IMG/VR virus record: IMGVR_UViG_3300046820_000717
Coordinates: 1-28,628 of that record
DNA: 28,628 bases
Strand: one strand, 5' to 3'
Origin: a virus
Under the pieces are notes generated by a model, which saw nothing but the letters and a program-made list of their open reading frames with translations, searched no databases and was not told the origin of the DNA. A program made the translations under genes and the position numbers. Shown piece by piece: positions 1-6,013 of this stretch. Within the stretch, counting starts at the first letter, position 1. Each line of letters starts with the position of its first letter.

Positions 1-50
1 GGATTATATAGGCGTTTTGGCAAGAGGTTTAGAACTTTTTTTTAAAAAAA

Positions 51-560
51 TTAAACTTTTTTCCAACCAATTTCACATTTTTCTATAGGTGCATCTGGGT
101 TTATAATTTCCTCAAATACGTTCCATAATTGTTGTTTGACAACATACTTGGTAAAAAGCCCAGGTTCTAAACTGTATGCTTCCATTTCCCATGGATGTAA
201 ATAGTAATCCAAGTTGTCTGAATCGATTGGTGTACCTTTCCACTTTGAAAGTGTTTCGTTGGTTTCACCATTAACAAACTGTTTGATATGCACCATTTCA
301 TGTGCTAGAGTTTTGATGATACTTTTTGCACCAATCCAAGGATGCATTTCAATCAAAAACTGTCTTGGTTTATTTGAAGCATTGTAATCTTCAATGGATG
401 CTAGACCCCAGAAATCTAACTTTTCGTTGAACTTTACGGTTAGATGTACGTTGTTTCTAAGTCTTTTGCTGGGAATAAGTTGTTCCGCATAGAAAAGAAC
501 CGAATCTTTCACATAGAATTTAAAGTCTTTATCGGGACAATTCAGTATGCTTAGTTTCAT
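51..560 (-). CDS. SprT-like zinc metallopeptidase
   Basis: Probable zinc-dependent protease or peptidase of the SprT-like type. With the start at 560 it is 169 residues. The zinc-binding HEMVH motif is at residues 87-91 within LAHEMVHIKQF, and a downstream PWEMEAY segment (about 123-129) supplies acidic residues that could be the third zinc ligand. A longer reading adds six residues, but the ATG at 560 has a GGAG ribosome binding site at ideal spacing in the leader, so I prefer it. The gene is the last of the leftward run dCMP deaminase-SprT. An AT-rich stretch (about 35-60) follows the stop. The family motif is clear, but the substrate is unknown. Bacterial SprT and eukaryotic Spartan act on DNA-protein crosslinks, and transferring that role to this phage protein would be inference. 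Confidence 0.75.
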   Translation of the reverse strand: MKLSILNCPDKDFKFYVKDSVLFYAEQLIPSKRLRNNVHLTVKFNEKLDFWGLASIEDYNASNKPRQFLIEMHPWIGAKSIIKTLAHEMVHIKQFVNGETNETLSKWKGTPIDSDNLDYYLHPWEMEAYSLEPGLFTKYVVKQQLWNVFEEIINPDAPIEKCEIGWKKV

Positions 561-587
561 TGTTTTTCTCCGGCACAACGTTAAAGA

Positions 588-597
588 TATTTAGGAA
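588..597 (-). promoter_or_regulatory. Possible late promoter (CCTAAATA variant)
   Basis: The minus strand reads TTCCTAAATA 28 bases before the SprT-like start. The same ten bases occur upstream of the tail-tube-like gene at 19182-19191. It differs from the NATAAATA late octamer at the second base, so it is either a weak variant or a coincidence. Confidence 0.3.
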
Positions 598-620
598 TAC
601 AAACATTTCACCTTATGAAA

Positions 621-1049
621 TTAAATCTTCTCTACATTTACTCCTGCTTTTCTGAGAAATTCAATCCCTTGCACACTGCGATAATCGTTACGATAATAAA
701 CAGAATTAATCCCACTTTGATAGACCAATTTGGCACAGTCAATACAGGGAGCATGAGTAACAAACATTGTAGCACCATCGCTAGATACGGTAGATTTTGC
801 CACTTTAGCAATTGCGTTAGTTTCTGCATGAAGCACCTCGGGTTTTGTCCTTAGAACGGGTTTATCATTTTCATCAAGGAATTCAGATTCGCAATTGTTG
901 TCCCAACCGGAAGGCATTCCATTGTAGCCAATGGAGATGATGCGATCATCTTTTACAATAATCGCACCAACATGTAGTCTACGAGCCGTGGATAGTTCTG
1001 CGAACACCTCGGCCGTTTTCATATAAGCATCACGAAATTTTTGTTTCAT
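621..1049 (-). CDS. cd: dCMP deaminase
   Basis: Zinc-dependent deaminase that converts dCMP to dUMP and so feeds dTMP synthesis during phage replication. Counting from the ATG at 1049 (142 residues), the zinc and catalytic motif HAE is at 74-76 and the PCxxC motif, with Cys 102 and Cys 105, completes the zinc site. The N-terminal RRLHVGAIIVKDDRIISIGYNG block is typical of the ComEB/T4 Cd family. The start overlaps the ahpD stop as ATGA; the codon just upstream is TTG and is less likely to be used. No strong Shine-Dalgarno is visible, so translation is probably coupled to ahpD. Family assignment is secure. Allosteric control by dCTP/dTTP is known for relatives but cannot be read here. Confidence 0.93.
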   Translation of the reverse strand: MKQKFRDAYMKTAEVFAELSTARRLHVGAIIVKDDRIISIGYNGMPSGWDNNCESEFLDENDKPVLRTKPEVLHAETNAIAKVAKSTVSSDGATMFVTHAPCIDCAKLVYQSGINSVYYRNDYRSVQGIEFLRKAGVNVEKI

Positions 1050-1555
1050 CAACTATTCAAAACTTTAGCGGCACTATTCATTACTGCCGCAATTCGACCA
1101 ATATCACGGAGTTGTTCAACCGTGTAACCCATTTTTTTCAATCCATCATAGTGTGCTTTCACACAGAAATGACATTTACCAACAATACTTGCGGCTAAAC
1201 TATATGCTTCAAAACGTTCTTTAGTTGTACCACCATGCGTAGAAATTGCATTCATACGCAACTGAGCAGGCAAACCTTCTAGTTGAGGATCATTAGTCAT
1301 TTCAACATAAGGATACCACACGTTGTTTTGAGCCATAAGACTTGCTGCTGTCATAGCCGCATTAGCTTCAACAGGTGCATCAGCAAGAAGTACACCCAAT
1401 AGTTTTCCATTACCAGTTGCGGCAAGAGCGGCTACAGCACAACCCATAGCCGTGTCAACGTCAAGGGAACTACGCAAAAGAACCGCATCAAGGTTTAACT
1501 TGGTATCTTTTGCGTAATCCGGCAACGCTTGTTTTACAGCGTCAATGAATGCCAT
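1049..1555 (-). CDS. ahpD: AhpD-like alkylhydroperoxidase
   Basis: 168-residue carboxymuconolactone-decarboxylase/AhpD fold protein. The redox motif CHFC spans residues 128-131. Glu 116 and His 135 flank it at the same spacing as the Glu-Cys-Cys-His proton relay of mycobacterial AhpD (12, 3 and 4 residues apart). The segment LRMNAIS before the active site matches the family LRMN block. In Mycobacterium AhpD reduces AhpC and is itself recharged through dihydrolipoamide-linked enzymes; here the gene directly follows ahpC with a TAATG overlap, so the two products are expected to work as a pair in the cytoplasm. It ends in an ATGA overlap with dCMP deaminase. The source of reducing power in the infected host is inference. 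Confidence 0.88.
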   Translation of the reverse strand: MAFIDAVKQALPDYAKDTKLNLDAVLLRSSLDVDTAMGCAVAALAATGNGKLLGVLLADAPVEANAAMTAASLMAQNNVWYPYVEMTNDPQLEGLPAQLRMNAISTHGGTTKERFEAYSLAASIVGKCHFCVKAHYDGLKKMGYTVEQLRDIGRIAAVMNSAAKVLNS

Positions 1556-2112
1556 TACAGTGTTTCTCCACCAACAGTACGGTTACATGCACACAATTCA
1601 CCAGTTTGTAGTGCATCGAGTACACGCAGGGTTTCTTCTGGTGAACGACCAACGTTCAAGTTGTTTACAGTAACGTGTTGAATGACGTTATCTGGATCAA
1701 CAATGAATGTTGCACGGAGTGCGGCACCAGCTGGAGCATAAAATACTCCTAGTTGTTCCATCAAGCTCTTGCTTTCGCAGGTAGCTGAATCGAAACGTTG
1801 CGTATCGGCAAATTGTGTGTGAGTGATTTTCTGTAGGTCGGGATGTGCCTTTTGCCATGCAACCTTACAGAACTCGTTATCTGTGCTGCCAGTCAAAAGG
1901 ACGGCATCACGATCTTCAAAGTCCTGTGTAAGTTTATCATATGCAACAATTTCAGTTGGACAAACAAACGTAAAATCTTTAGGGTAATATACAATTACCT
2001 TCCACTTACCTTCAAAACTTTTTTCTGTAATATCGAAAAAAGCATCCGCAGGTTGACCAGGTTTAACACCAGTTACAACGAACGGTTCAAGAGTATCACC
2101 AACTGTTTTCAT
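1555..2112 (-). CDS. ahpC: AhpC-type 2-Cys peroxiredoxin
   Basis: Thiol peroxidase that reduces hydrogen peroxide, organic hydroperoxides and, in relatives, peroxynitrite. The 185-residue protein has the peroxidatic cysteine in FTFVCPTE (Cys 51). Its C-terminal GELCACNR places two cysteines at 174 and 176. This Cys-X-Cys tail is the arrangement of mycobacterial-type AhpC, which uses AhpD rather than AhpF as reductant; E. coli-type AhpC ends differently. The downstream partner ahpD overlaps by TAATG. The start ATG at 2112 has a good AAGGA site eight bases upstream. It lies directly downstream of the tRNA gene and may share its promoter. Length and motifs look intact, so the enzyme is probably active. 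Confidence 0.93.
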   Translation of the reverse strand: MKTVGDTLEPFVVTGVKPGQPADAFFDITEKSFEGKWKVIVYYPKDFTFVCPTEIVAYDKLTQDFEDRDAVLLTGSTDNEFCKVAWQKAHPDLQKITHTQFADTQRFDSATCESKSLMEQLGVFYAPAGAALRATFIVDPDNVIQHVTVNNLNVGRSPEETLRVLDALQTGELCACNRTVGGETL

Positions 2113-2136
2113 TTTATTTCCTTTTATATTAAAAAA

Positions 2137-2211
2137 TGGTCCGGGGTAGAGGAATCGAACCTCTATTAAGGGCTTAGAAGACCCCTGTATTATCCATTAT
2201 ACGAACCCCAG
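2137..2211 (-). tRNA. tRNA-Arg (anticodon UCU)
   Basis: A complete 75-base cloverleaf folds on the minus strand. The acceptor stem CTGGGGT pairs with ACCCCGG (one G-U pair), followed by discriminator A and an encoded CCA at 2137-2139. The D stem is GTAT/ATAC, and the anticodon stem GGGGT/GCCCT closes the loop CTTCTAA. The variable loop has four bases, and the T arm is AGAGG-TTCGATT-CCTCT. Anticodon TCT reads AGA and AGG arginine codons, which are frequent in AT-rich phage genes; T4 carries the same isoacceptor. A NATAAATA-type octamer lies six bases upstream. Confidence 0.95.
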
Positions 2212-2216
2212 AAGTT

Positions 2217-2224
2217 ATATTTAT
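2217..2224 (-). promoter_or_regulatory. Late promoter candidate GATAAATA before tRNA-Arg and ahpC
   Basis: The minus strand carries GATAAATA, which fits the NATAAATA late consensus reported for T4-like cyanophages. It lies at the stop codon of the metallophosphoesterase gene and six bases before the tRNA 5' end. It could drive the tRNA and the ahpC-ahpD-cd run at late times. Start-site distance is short, so this is tentative. Confidence 0.4.
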
Positions 2225-3075
2225 CAAACTTCAATGAATTGAAGCTCAAAGATATCTGCTTGATGTTCGTATTTGTGATAACCACGAGGGTTAGCAACAA
2301 TACGAGTACCACCAATCATGTAATCGAAATTGTGATGTGTGTGACCATGTGTCCAAAGTTTGATCTGAGGATGATTCAAAATGAATTCAGACAAATCAGA
2401 ACTGTATGCACCATTGACCATCACATCATCTTCATATTCTGGTTTGGTGGACAATTTACTTGGAGCATGGTGACCAACGACAACCCACTTATCGGTAGGA
2501 CGATAAGAAATTGCCTCATGCAACAACTTCAAGGTTTCTTTGTGTTCACGAACACTTTCCTCAGGACTGAATTTACCTGTACGAGTGTGAAAGTTTCCAT
2601 CTTGGTCACGGTAATGAACGTCATTATCTGCATCAGTGATGACACGATAATCATTCATGTAACCTTTGATACCATAAAGCGTGTTAGGATCTTCCTTGTT
2701 CATGTCTGTCCACAGTGTAGCACCAAAGAACATTGTATCACCAATTTCTAGAAATGCTTTTTCTAAAATATGAACATTAGTGAAATCAGAAAGCCCACTA
2801 CGGAGAGTTCCAAGAGTAAAACGAAAATCACCGTGATAATGTTCATGATTCCCGGCGATGTAAATAACATGGGGAAACCTTTCGCTACATTCTTTGAAAA
2901 AATTGTAAATACGAACCATTCTCTCAGAATCATTGATTCCGTACATATCGGGAGCATTGATATCTTTGGCAACACAAATGTCACCAGATAGAAGTAGAAC
3001 CTCTGCGCCTTCAGTATTTTCCAAAGAAATGGTACCAAACTCAAGGTGAAGGTCAGAACAAAGTGCAACTTTCAT
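2224..3075 (-). CDS. Calcineurin-like metallophosphoesterase
   Basis: 283-residue two-metal phosphoesterase. All family blocks appear in order: DLH at 8-10, GDI with Asp 32, GNHEH at 75-79, GHHAPS in the second half and the final THGHTHH near residue 245. These residues bind two metal ions (usually Mn or Fe) and activate water on phosphomono- or diesters. It is distinct from the Mre11-type gp47 found later in this window and lacks that protein's C-terminal extension. The ATG overlaps the stop of the tiny membrane ORF upstream (ATGA), so translation is probably coupled. The natural substrate (nucleic acid, cyclic nucleotide or nucleotide) cannot be told from sequence. Confidence 0.85.
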   Translation of the reverse strand: MKVALCSDLHLEFGTISLENTEGAEVLLLSGDICVAKDINAPDMYGINDSERMVRIYNFFKECSERFPHVIYIAGNHEHYHGDFRFTLGTLRSGLSDFTNVHILEKAFLEIGDTMFFGATLWTDMNKEDPNTLYGIKGYMNDYRVITDADNDVHYRDQDGNFHTRTGKFSPEESVREHKETLKLLHEAISYRPTDKWVVVGHHAPSKLSTKPEYEDDVMVNGAYSSDLSEFILNHPQIKLWTHGHTHHNFDYMIGGTRIVANPRGYHKYEHQADIFELQFIEV

Positions 3076-3221
3076 TTTTTTCTTTCAGCATTAACCAACA
3101 ATAAAATAGTTAGAAGAAACCACCAAGGACTCCAATCATAAAACACAATCAAATATACTGTGCCTGCAACAAGAGCAAAATTATACAGTAATACTAAAAG
3201 TGCAACAACTGCATAACTCAT
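3072..3221 (-). CDS. Small two-helix membrane protein, 49 aa
   Basis: A short frame with ATG at 3221 and TGA at 3072-3074, tied by ATGA overlaps to the genes on both sides. Residues 2-28 (SYAVVALLVLLYNFALVAGT onward) form one hydrophobic helix. After a short DWSPWW turn, a second helix FLLTILLLV is followed by a charged ERKK end. This predicts a hairpin in the inner membrane with a positive C-terminus. No family is recognised. The exact coupling to both neighbours and the non-random hydrophobic pattern argue that it is real. Possible roles include membrane modulation or superinfection exclusion, but nothing in the sequence decides. Confidence 0.6.
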   Translation of the reverse strand: MSYAVVALLVLLYNFALVAGTVYLIVFYDWSPWWFLLTILLLVNAERKK

Positions 3222-3418
3222 TTTACTCTTTCCAAAGAATCTTTGCGAATGTAATGAATTTGCTGTGTGCTTGTATGTGTTGGATAATTTTTGTTGACAG
3301 GCAAAAACTGAACGCCATCAATCTCTTTAATACCCCATTGTGGGAAAGTGTAATAGATTTCTGACGGACTGAATTTGTTCCGCATCTTGATAGGTTGTGT
3401 CAATACGTTCTTTTTCAT
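3218..3418 (-). CDS. Small hypothetical protein, 66 aa
   Basis: Not recognised. A 66-residue soluble, basic protein starting MKKNVLTQPIKMRNKFSPSE and ending SLERVK, with several aromatic residues and no signal peptide or membrane span. It overlaps the preceding 41-residue frame and the following 49-residue frame by ATGA at both ends. It therefore belongs to a translationally coupled cluster of tiny genes between hsp20 and the metallophosphoesterase. No function is offered. Confidence 0.6.
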   Translation of the reverse strand: MKKNVLTQPIKMRNKFSPSEIYYTFPQWGIKEIDGVQFLPVNKNYPTHTSTQQIHYIRKDSLERVK

Positions 3419-3540
3419 TTTAGCACCATCATAACAATCATGGCAACCGCCATAACACCAAAGGTTACAATACGACCAACCAGCGCACCAAGAAATGCGC
3501 CGGTTGCAAATAAAGCTACGTTTGTGAAAATTAGTTCCAT
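3415..3540 (-). CDS. Tiny single-span membrane protein, 41 aa
   Basis: Frame with ATG at 3540 and TGA at 3415-3417. The protein is almost entirely hydrophobic: MELIFTNVALFATGAFLGAL, then VGR, then a second stretch rich in Val and Met ending in Lys. The glycine spacing (GAFLGALVGR) could support helix packing. It ends in an ATGA overlap with the 66-aa gene. A 9-bp inverted repeat sits just upstream of the start codon and no strong ribosome binding site is visible, so expression may be low or structurally controlled. No family is recognised. Confidence 0.5.
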   Translation of the reverse strand: MELIFTNVALFATGAFLGALVGRIVTFGVMAVAMIVMMVLK

Positions 3541-3542
3541 GA

Positions 3543-3571
3543 TAGAATTCAATTGATATGACTGAATTCTA
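3543..3571 (-). repeat. Perfect inverted repeat between hsp20 and the tiny-gene cluster
   Basis: TAGAATTCA (3543-3551) and TGAATTCTA (3563-3571) are perfect complements separated by 11 bases. In the leftward transcript the hairpin ends three bases before the ATG at 3540. It has no U-tract, so it is not a classical terminator. It could hide the start codon region, act as an RNA-processing site, or be a protein-binding palindrome. Confidence 0.6.
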
Positions 3572-3582
3572 CCTTATCTACG

Positions 3583-4032
3583 TCAACCTGTCAAGTGGTC
3601 TGTTGTATTTTTACCAATCTGGATTTTCCTAGGCTTTTTTTCCTCAGGAATTTGATTCACCAAGTTGATAACCAGCAAACCGTCCACAATATCCGCACCT
3701 TTCACGATAACAGTATCGGAAAGTGTATACTTATGTGCGAAGTTTCTTGTACCAATACCTTTATGCAGGTAGTCTTTTGTGTCGGAATGTGTGGTTTTAA
3801 TAGCCCCATTTACATACAGTTTGTTACCCTCTGTAGTAATTTCAATTTCATCACGTTTGAAACCAGATACAGCAATTTCGATTGTGTATTCGGTATCATT
3901 TTCTTTGATGATGTTGTAAGGGGGATATGTTTGTACTTTTGCACCTTCAAACATTTTGTCGAATTCTTCCATGGTGGAAAGAAAGCGGTCAAAACCAACG
4001 GTTGCAGGAAGTAGTGATCTACCATAGTTCAT
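3583..4032 (-). CDS. Hsp20/alpha-crystallin small heat-shock protein
   Basis: 149-residue ATP-independent chaperone that holds unfolding proteins in oligomers. Residues 38-60 (YNIIKE...EYTIEIAVSGF) begin the alpha-crystallin domain, which continues through KDYLHKGIGTRNFAHKYTLSD and VDGLLVINL. The C-terminal KPRKIQI contains the I-X-I type anchor used for oligomer assembly. Overall it resembles the IbpA branch; T4 itself lacks one, whereas many marine T4-like phages carry one. The start has a clean AAGGAG site at about 4037-4042. A separate promoter candidate lies at 4099-4126, and the leader is predicted to fold. It probably protects virion or replication proteins, or the host, during infection; that role is inferred. 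Confidence 0.93.
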   Translation of the reverse strand: MNYGRSLLPATVGFDRFLSTMEEFDKMFEGAKVQTYPPYNIIKENDTEYTIEIAVSGFKRDEIEITTEGNKLYVNGAIKTTHSDTKDYLHKGIGTRNFAHKYTLSDTVIVKGADIVDGLLVINLVNQIPEEKKPRKIQIGKNTTDHLTG

Positions 4033-4036
4033 AGAG

Positions 4037-4088
4037 TTCTCCTTGAAAAGCGAGTTAATGTTTTGCTACCCAAACGGCATAGCATTAA
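4037..4088 (-). promoter_or_regulatory. Structured hsp20 leader, possible RNA thermometer
   Basis: In the minus-strand transcript, TTAAT-GCTA (4088-4080) can pair with TAGC-AAAA-CATTAA (4068-4055), a 9-bp stem with a 4-base bulge. Just downstream, CTTTTCAAGGAG lets the U-run pair with the GGAG ribosome binding site across a UCAA loop (four pairs, two of them G-U). Short U-runs masking the ribosome site are the basis of fourU thermometers in bacterial small heat-shock genes. Here this is a suggestion from pairing by eye only. Confidence 0.3.
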
Positions 4089-4098
4089 TCCAGCTTAC

Positions 4099-4126
4099 CT
4101 TATACTGGTCTGAACTTACGTGTCAG
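4099..4126 (-). promoter_or_regulatory. Sigma70-type promoter candidate for hsp20
   Basis: The minus strand shows CTGACA as -35 (4121-4126) and TATAAG as -10 (4099-4104), each matching five of six consensus bases, with a 16-base spacer. Initiation would fall near 4092, giving a leader of about 60 bases before the hsp20 ATG. A perfect 12-base palindrome GTGTAATTACAC (4129-4140) lies immediately upstream and could be an operator. Confidence 0.45.
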
Positions 4127-4246
4127 AGGTGTAATTACACGGACGCCTTTTGCCGTAGCATCAAACAGGCCCTAAGGTGGGCAGAATTGGCGATGGTTTT
4201 TTACAAGGTTACCACCGACCTTGTTCCCATCTCGATTGGGATAAAA
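4127..4246 (-). other. Structured non-coding segment after regA
   Basis: This belongs to the longest gene-free stretch in the window (4033-4246). In the leftward transcript two hairpins abut directly after the regA stop: TCCCA/TGGGA (4241-4225, 7-base loop) and ACAAGGT/ACCTTGT (4224-4203, 8-base loop). A smaller GCCC/GGGC stem follows near 4168-4181, then the palindrome at 4129-4140. No U-tract follows any of them, so an ordinary intrinsic terminator is unlikely. The segment may be a small RNA, an RNA 3' end stabiliser or a processing signal. A plus-strand frame across it looks like chance. Confidence 0.4.
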
Positions 4247-4654
4247 TTATTTAGCCGGTTGTGGCTTTTTTCCGATGTTATATTTCGGTATTAATTGCCA
4301 TTCCGCTTTTTCTTTGTGAGAAATGATCTTAACCTGAGACAAGGAGACAGAGGGTTCCTTTGTTTTTTCCTTATCAACAATCTTAACCAACTCCCAGTCA
4401 GACAACAGATTTGCTACCGTATTTCTACGTGCAATATCATTCTCTGTGAGGTCTGTAGGTTTTCCATCCAAAGAGAATAGCTCTTTAAAATGAACGATAT
4501 AATACTTGCCCTGCTTGTGTAAGATATGACAAGACTGGTATAAGATTTTCTCTTTTTTGGATGCAACACCAATTCTTGTGAGAGTTTCACGCACTTTTAA
4601 AAAGTCGTCTTTTTCTCCTAGTGTCACTTCTACCATATCTTCTACTTTAATCAT
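4247..4654 (-). CDS. regA: RegA translational repressor
   Basis: RNA-binding protein that represses translation of early phage mRNAs by occupying their start regions. The 135-residue product follows the T4 family closely: LKVRETLTRIGVA, LYQSCHILHKQGKYYIVHFKE (about 59-75) and the C-terminal WQLIPKYNIGKK. T4 RegA has 122 residues; the extra length here is a longer N-terminus, a Lys/Glu-rich middle and a few C-terminal residues. It sits at the end of the 45-44-62-regA order as in T4. Its ATG overlaps the gene 62 stop as TAATG. In T4 RegA regulates 44, 45, 62 and itself; the same targets are likely here but not shown. Confidence 0.95.
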   Translation of the reverse strand: MIKVEDMVEVTLGEKDDFLKVRETLTRIGVASKKEKILYQSCHILHKQGKYYIVHFKELFSLDGKPTDLTENDIARRNTVANLLSDWELVKIVDKEKTKEPSVSLSQVKIISHKEKAEWQLIPKYNIGKKPQPAK

Positions 4655-5034
4655 TATTTCTTCACTCCACCTTTTTCTAGTTTTTCTTTTATCAAAGTGA
4701 TTTGTTCATCAGATAGAATACGCAAGGCTTCTTTTGCTTTCTCGTCAGAGTAACCAAAATATTGTTTTACGCAGTCCATGTCCTTAACCGTTGATGCTTT
4801 TTGCCACGGTTGAAATTTCCGTTTTATCGGTCTGATGGTATTTAGAAGATACTGATATTGAAGCTCTGGATCAAGCTGGTGGTTCATGTTCATCTGGTTT
4901 ACATACAAAATGCAGTCCATATGATATGAAAGCGCACGGTTTACCAGAAATGATTTGTAGTCCTTATTGTTGTCCAAGACATTCTTTTTGGTTTGAAGAA
5001 TGCTCGGAACGATATCTTTGAATACGTCTGCCAT
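4654..5034 (-). CDS. 62: Clamp loader small subunit gp62
   Basis: Small subunit of the 4:1 gp44/gp62 clamp loader that opens the gp45 ring and places it on DNA. The T4 family signature YKSFLVNRALSYHMDCILYVNQMN lies at about 26-49, followed by YQYLLNTIRPIKRKFQPW, the counterpart of the T4 PRGKRYGKW segment. At 126 residues it is much shorter than T4 gp62 (187), lacking the N-terminal portion. It overlaps gene 44 upstream and regA downstream through TAATG, so the three are translated as a coupled set. Assignment rests on both motif and position. Confidence 0.9.
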   Translation of the reverse strand: MADVFKDIVPSILQTKKNVLDNNKDYKSFLVNRALSYHMDCILYVNQMNMNHQLDPELQYQYLLNTIRPIKRKFQPWQKASTVKDMDCVKQYFGYSDEKAKEALRILSDEQITLIKEKLEKGGVKK

Positions 5035-5981
5035 TACTTGAACTCACATTCAACCATGAATTCAGTCAAACATGCAACAAGATTGATTTCCTGGTCAGCA
5101 ACAAACGCAGACTGATATTGATACTTAGATAGAATCAAAACAGCAGGAGGAATGCTTTCTGGCTTGAGGAATTCATACAGGCTATCATAGATTTTACGAA
5201 TGATAGCACTTGCATCGGAGTCCAGATTGTTTGTAACCCACTTACGTGCAGTCGCAAAATCTTTGGAAGCCAATGCTTTTACAAGGTCAGTAATATTAAC
5301 ATCCGAAACGGCTGCTAGAATACCACTGTCAATAGTCTTATCGGAGTTAGAAGAATAACGTTGAAGCTCGTTTAGAATACGGCGATTGTCTGGAAAATGC
5401 TTTGTAATTACCGCAGCAACTACCTGCTTATCATAGGTAATTTCTTCTTGTTGGAGAATGTTTTCAACACGTTTAAAGAACTGTGCGGCCATTTTCGCTT
5501 TTTGACCGTTCTGGATTTTGAAGTCCACAACAGAACAACGAGAATGTAGAGGTGCAATGATTTTGTTTTTGAAGTTGCATGTCAGAATGAAAGAGCAGTT
5601 ATTTGAAAACTCTTCCATAAAGTTACGCAACGCTGGCTGAACAGATTCAGCATTGGTGTAATCTGCTTCATCGATAATGACAACCTTTCGGCCGCCAGAA
5701 AGACTCATCGATGATGCATAGTTTTTGATTTTGGTTCGAAAGGTCTCAATAAGGCGGCCTTCATCCGACCCGTTGATAACGATGTAGTCGCATCCGACTT
5801 CTTCACAAAGGGCTCTTGCGATTGTAGTCTTGCCGACCCCTGCGGATCCAGCAAGTAGCAAATTCGGGATTTCTTTTCTGTTAACATATTCCTGAAATGT
5901 AGTTTTAAGATTATCTGGAAGAATACTGTCCTGTACTTTACGAGGACGATACTTTTCTACCCACAACATTTGTTCGCTCAT
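5034..5981 (-). CDS. 44: Clamp loader AAA+ ATPase gp44
   Basis: ATPase subunit of the sliding-clamp loader. The 315-residue protein starts with the clamp-loader signature WVEKYRPRKVQD (7-18). It has Walker A GSAGVGKT at 45-52, Walker B with DEAD at 104-107, sensor 1 TCN (134-136) and the SRC motif (147-149) that supplies the arginine finger. The C-terminal half is the helical collar that assembles the pentamer. The start has GGAGAAG about five bases upstream. It is the first member of the tightly coupled 44-62-regA run, with 32 bases separating it from the previous gene. Confidence 0.97.
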   Translation of the reverse strand: MSEQMLWVEKYRPRKVQDSILPDNLKTTFQEYVNRKEIPNLLLAGSAGVGKTTIARALCEEVGCDYIVINGSDEGRLIETFRTKIKNYASSMSLSGGRKVVIIDEADYTNAESVQPALRNFMEEFSNNCSFILTCNFKNKIIAPLHSRCSVVDFKIQNGQKAKMAAQFFKRVENILQQEEITYDKQVVAAVITKHFPDNRRILNELQRYSSNSDKTIDSGILAAVSDVNITDLVKALASKDFATARKWVTNNLDSDASAIIRKIYDSLYEFLKPESIPPAVLILSKYQYQSAFVADQEINLVACLTEFMVECEFK

Positions 5982-6013
5982 TCAACTTCTCCATAATATA
6001 AAACATCATTGTA

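Noticed and set aside
3583-4014. Plus-strand 139-codon frame opposite hsp20
   Set aside because: Antisense shadow of a clear Hsp20 gene with cysteine/phenylalanine-rich random composition.
4043-4294. Plus-strand 83-codon frame across the hsp20-regA gap
   Set aside because: It runs antisense into regA, has no ribosome site and no family-like pattern; the gap shows RNA hairpins instead.
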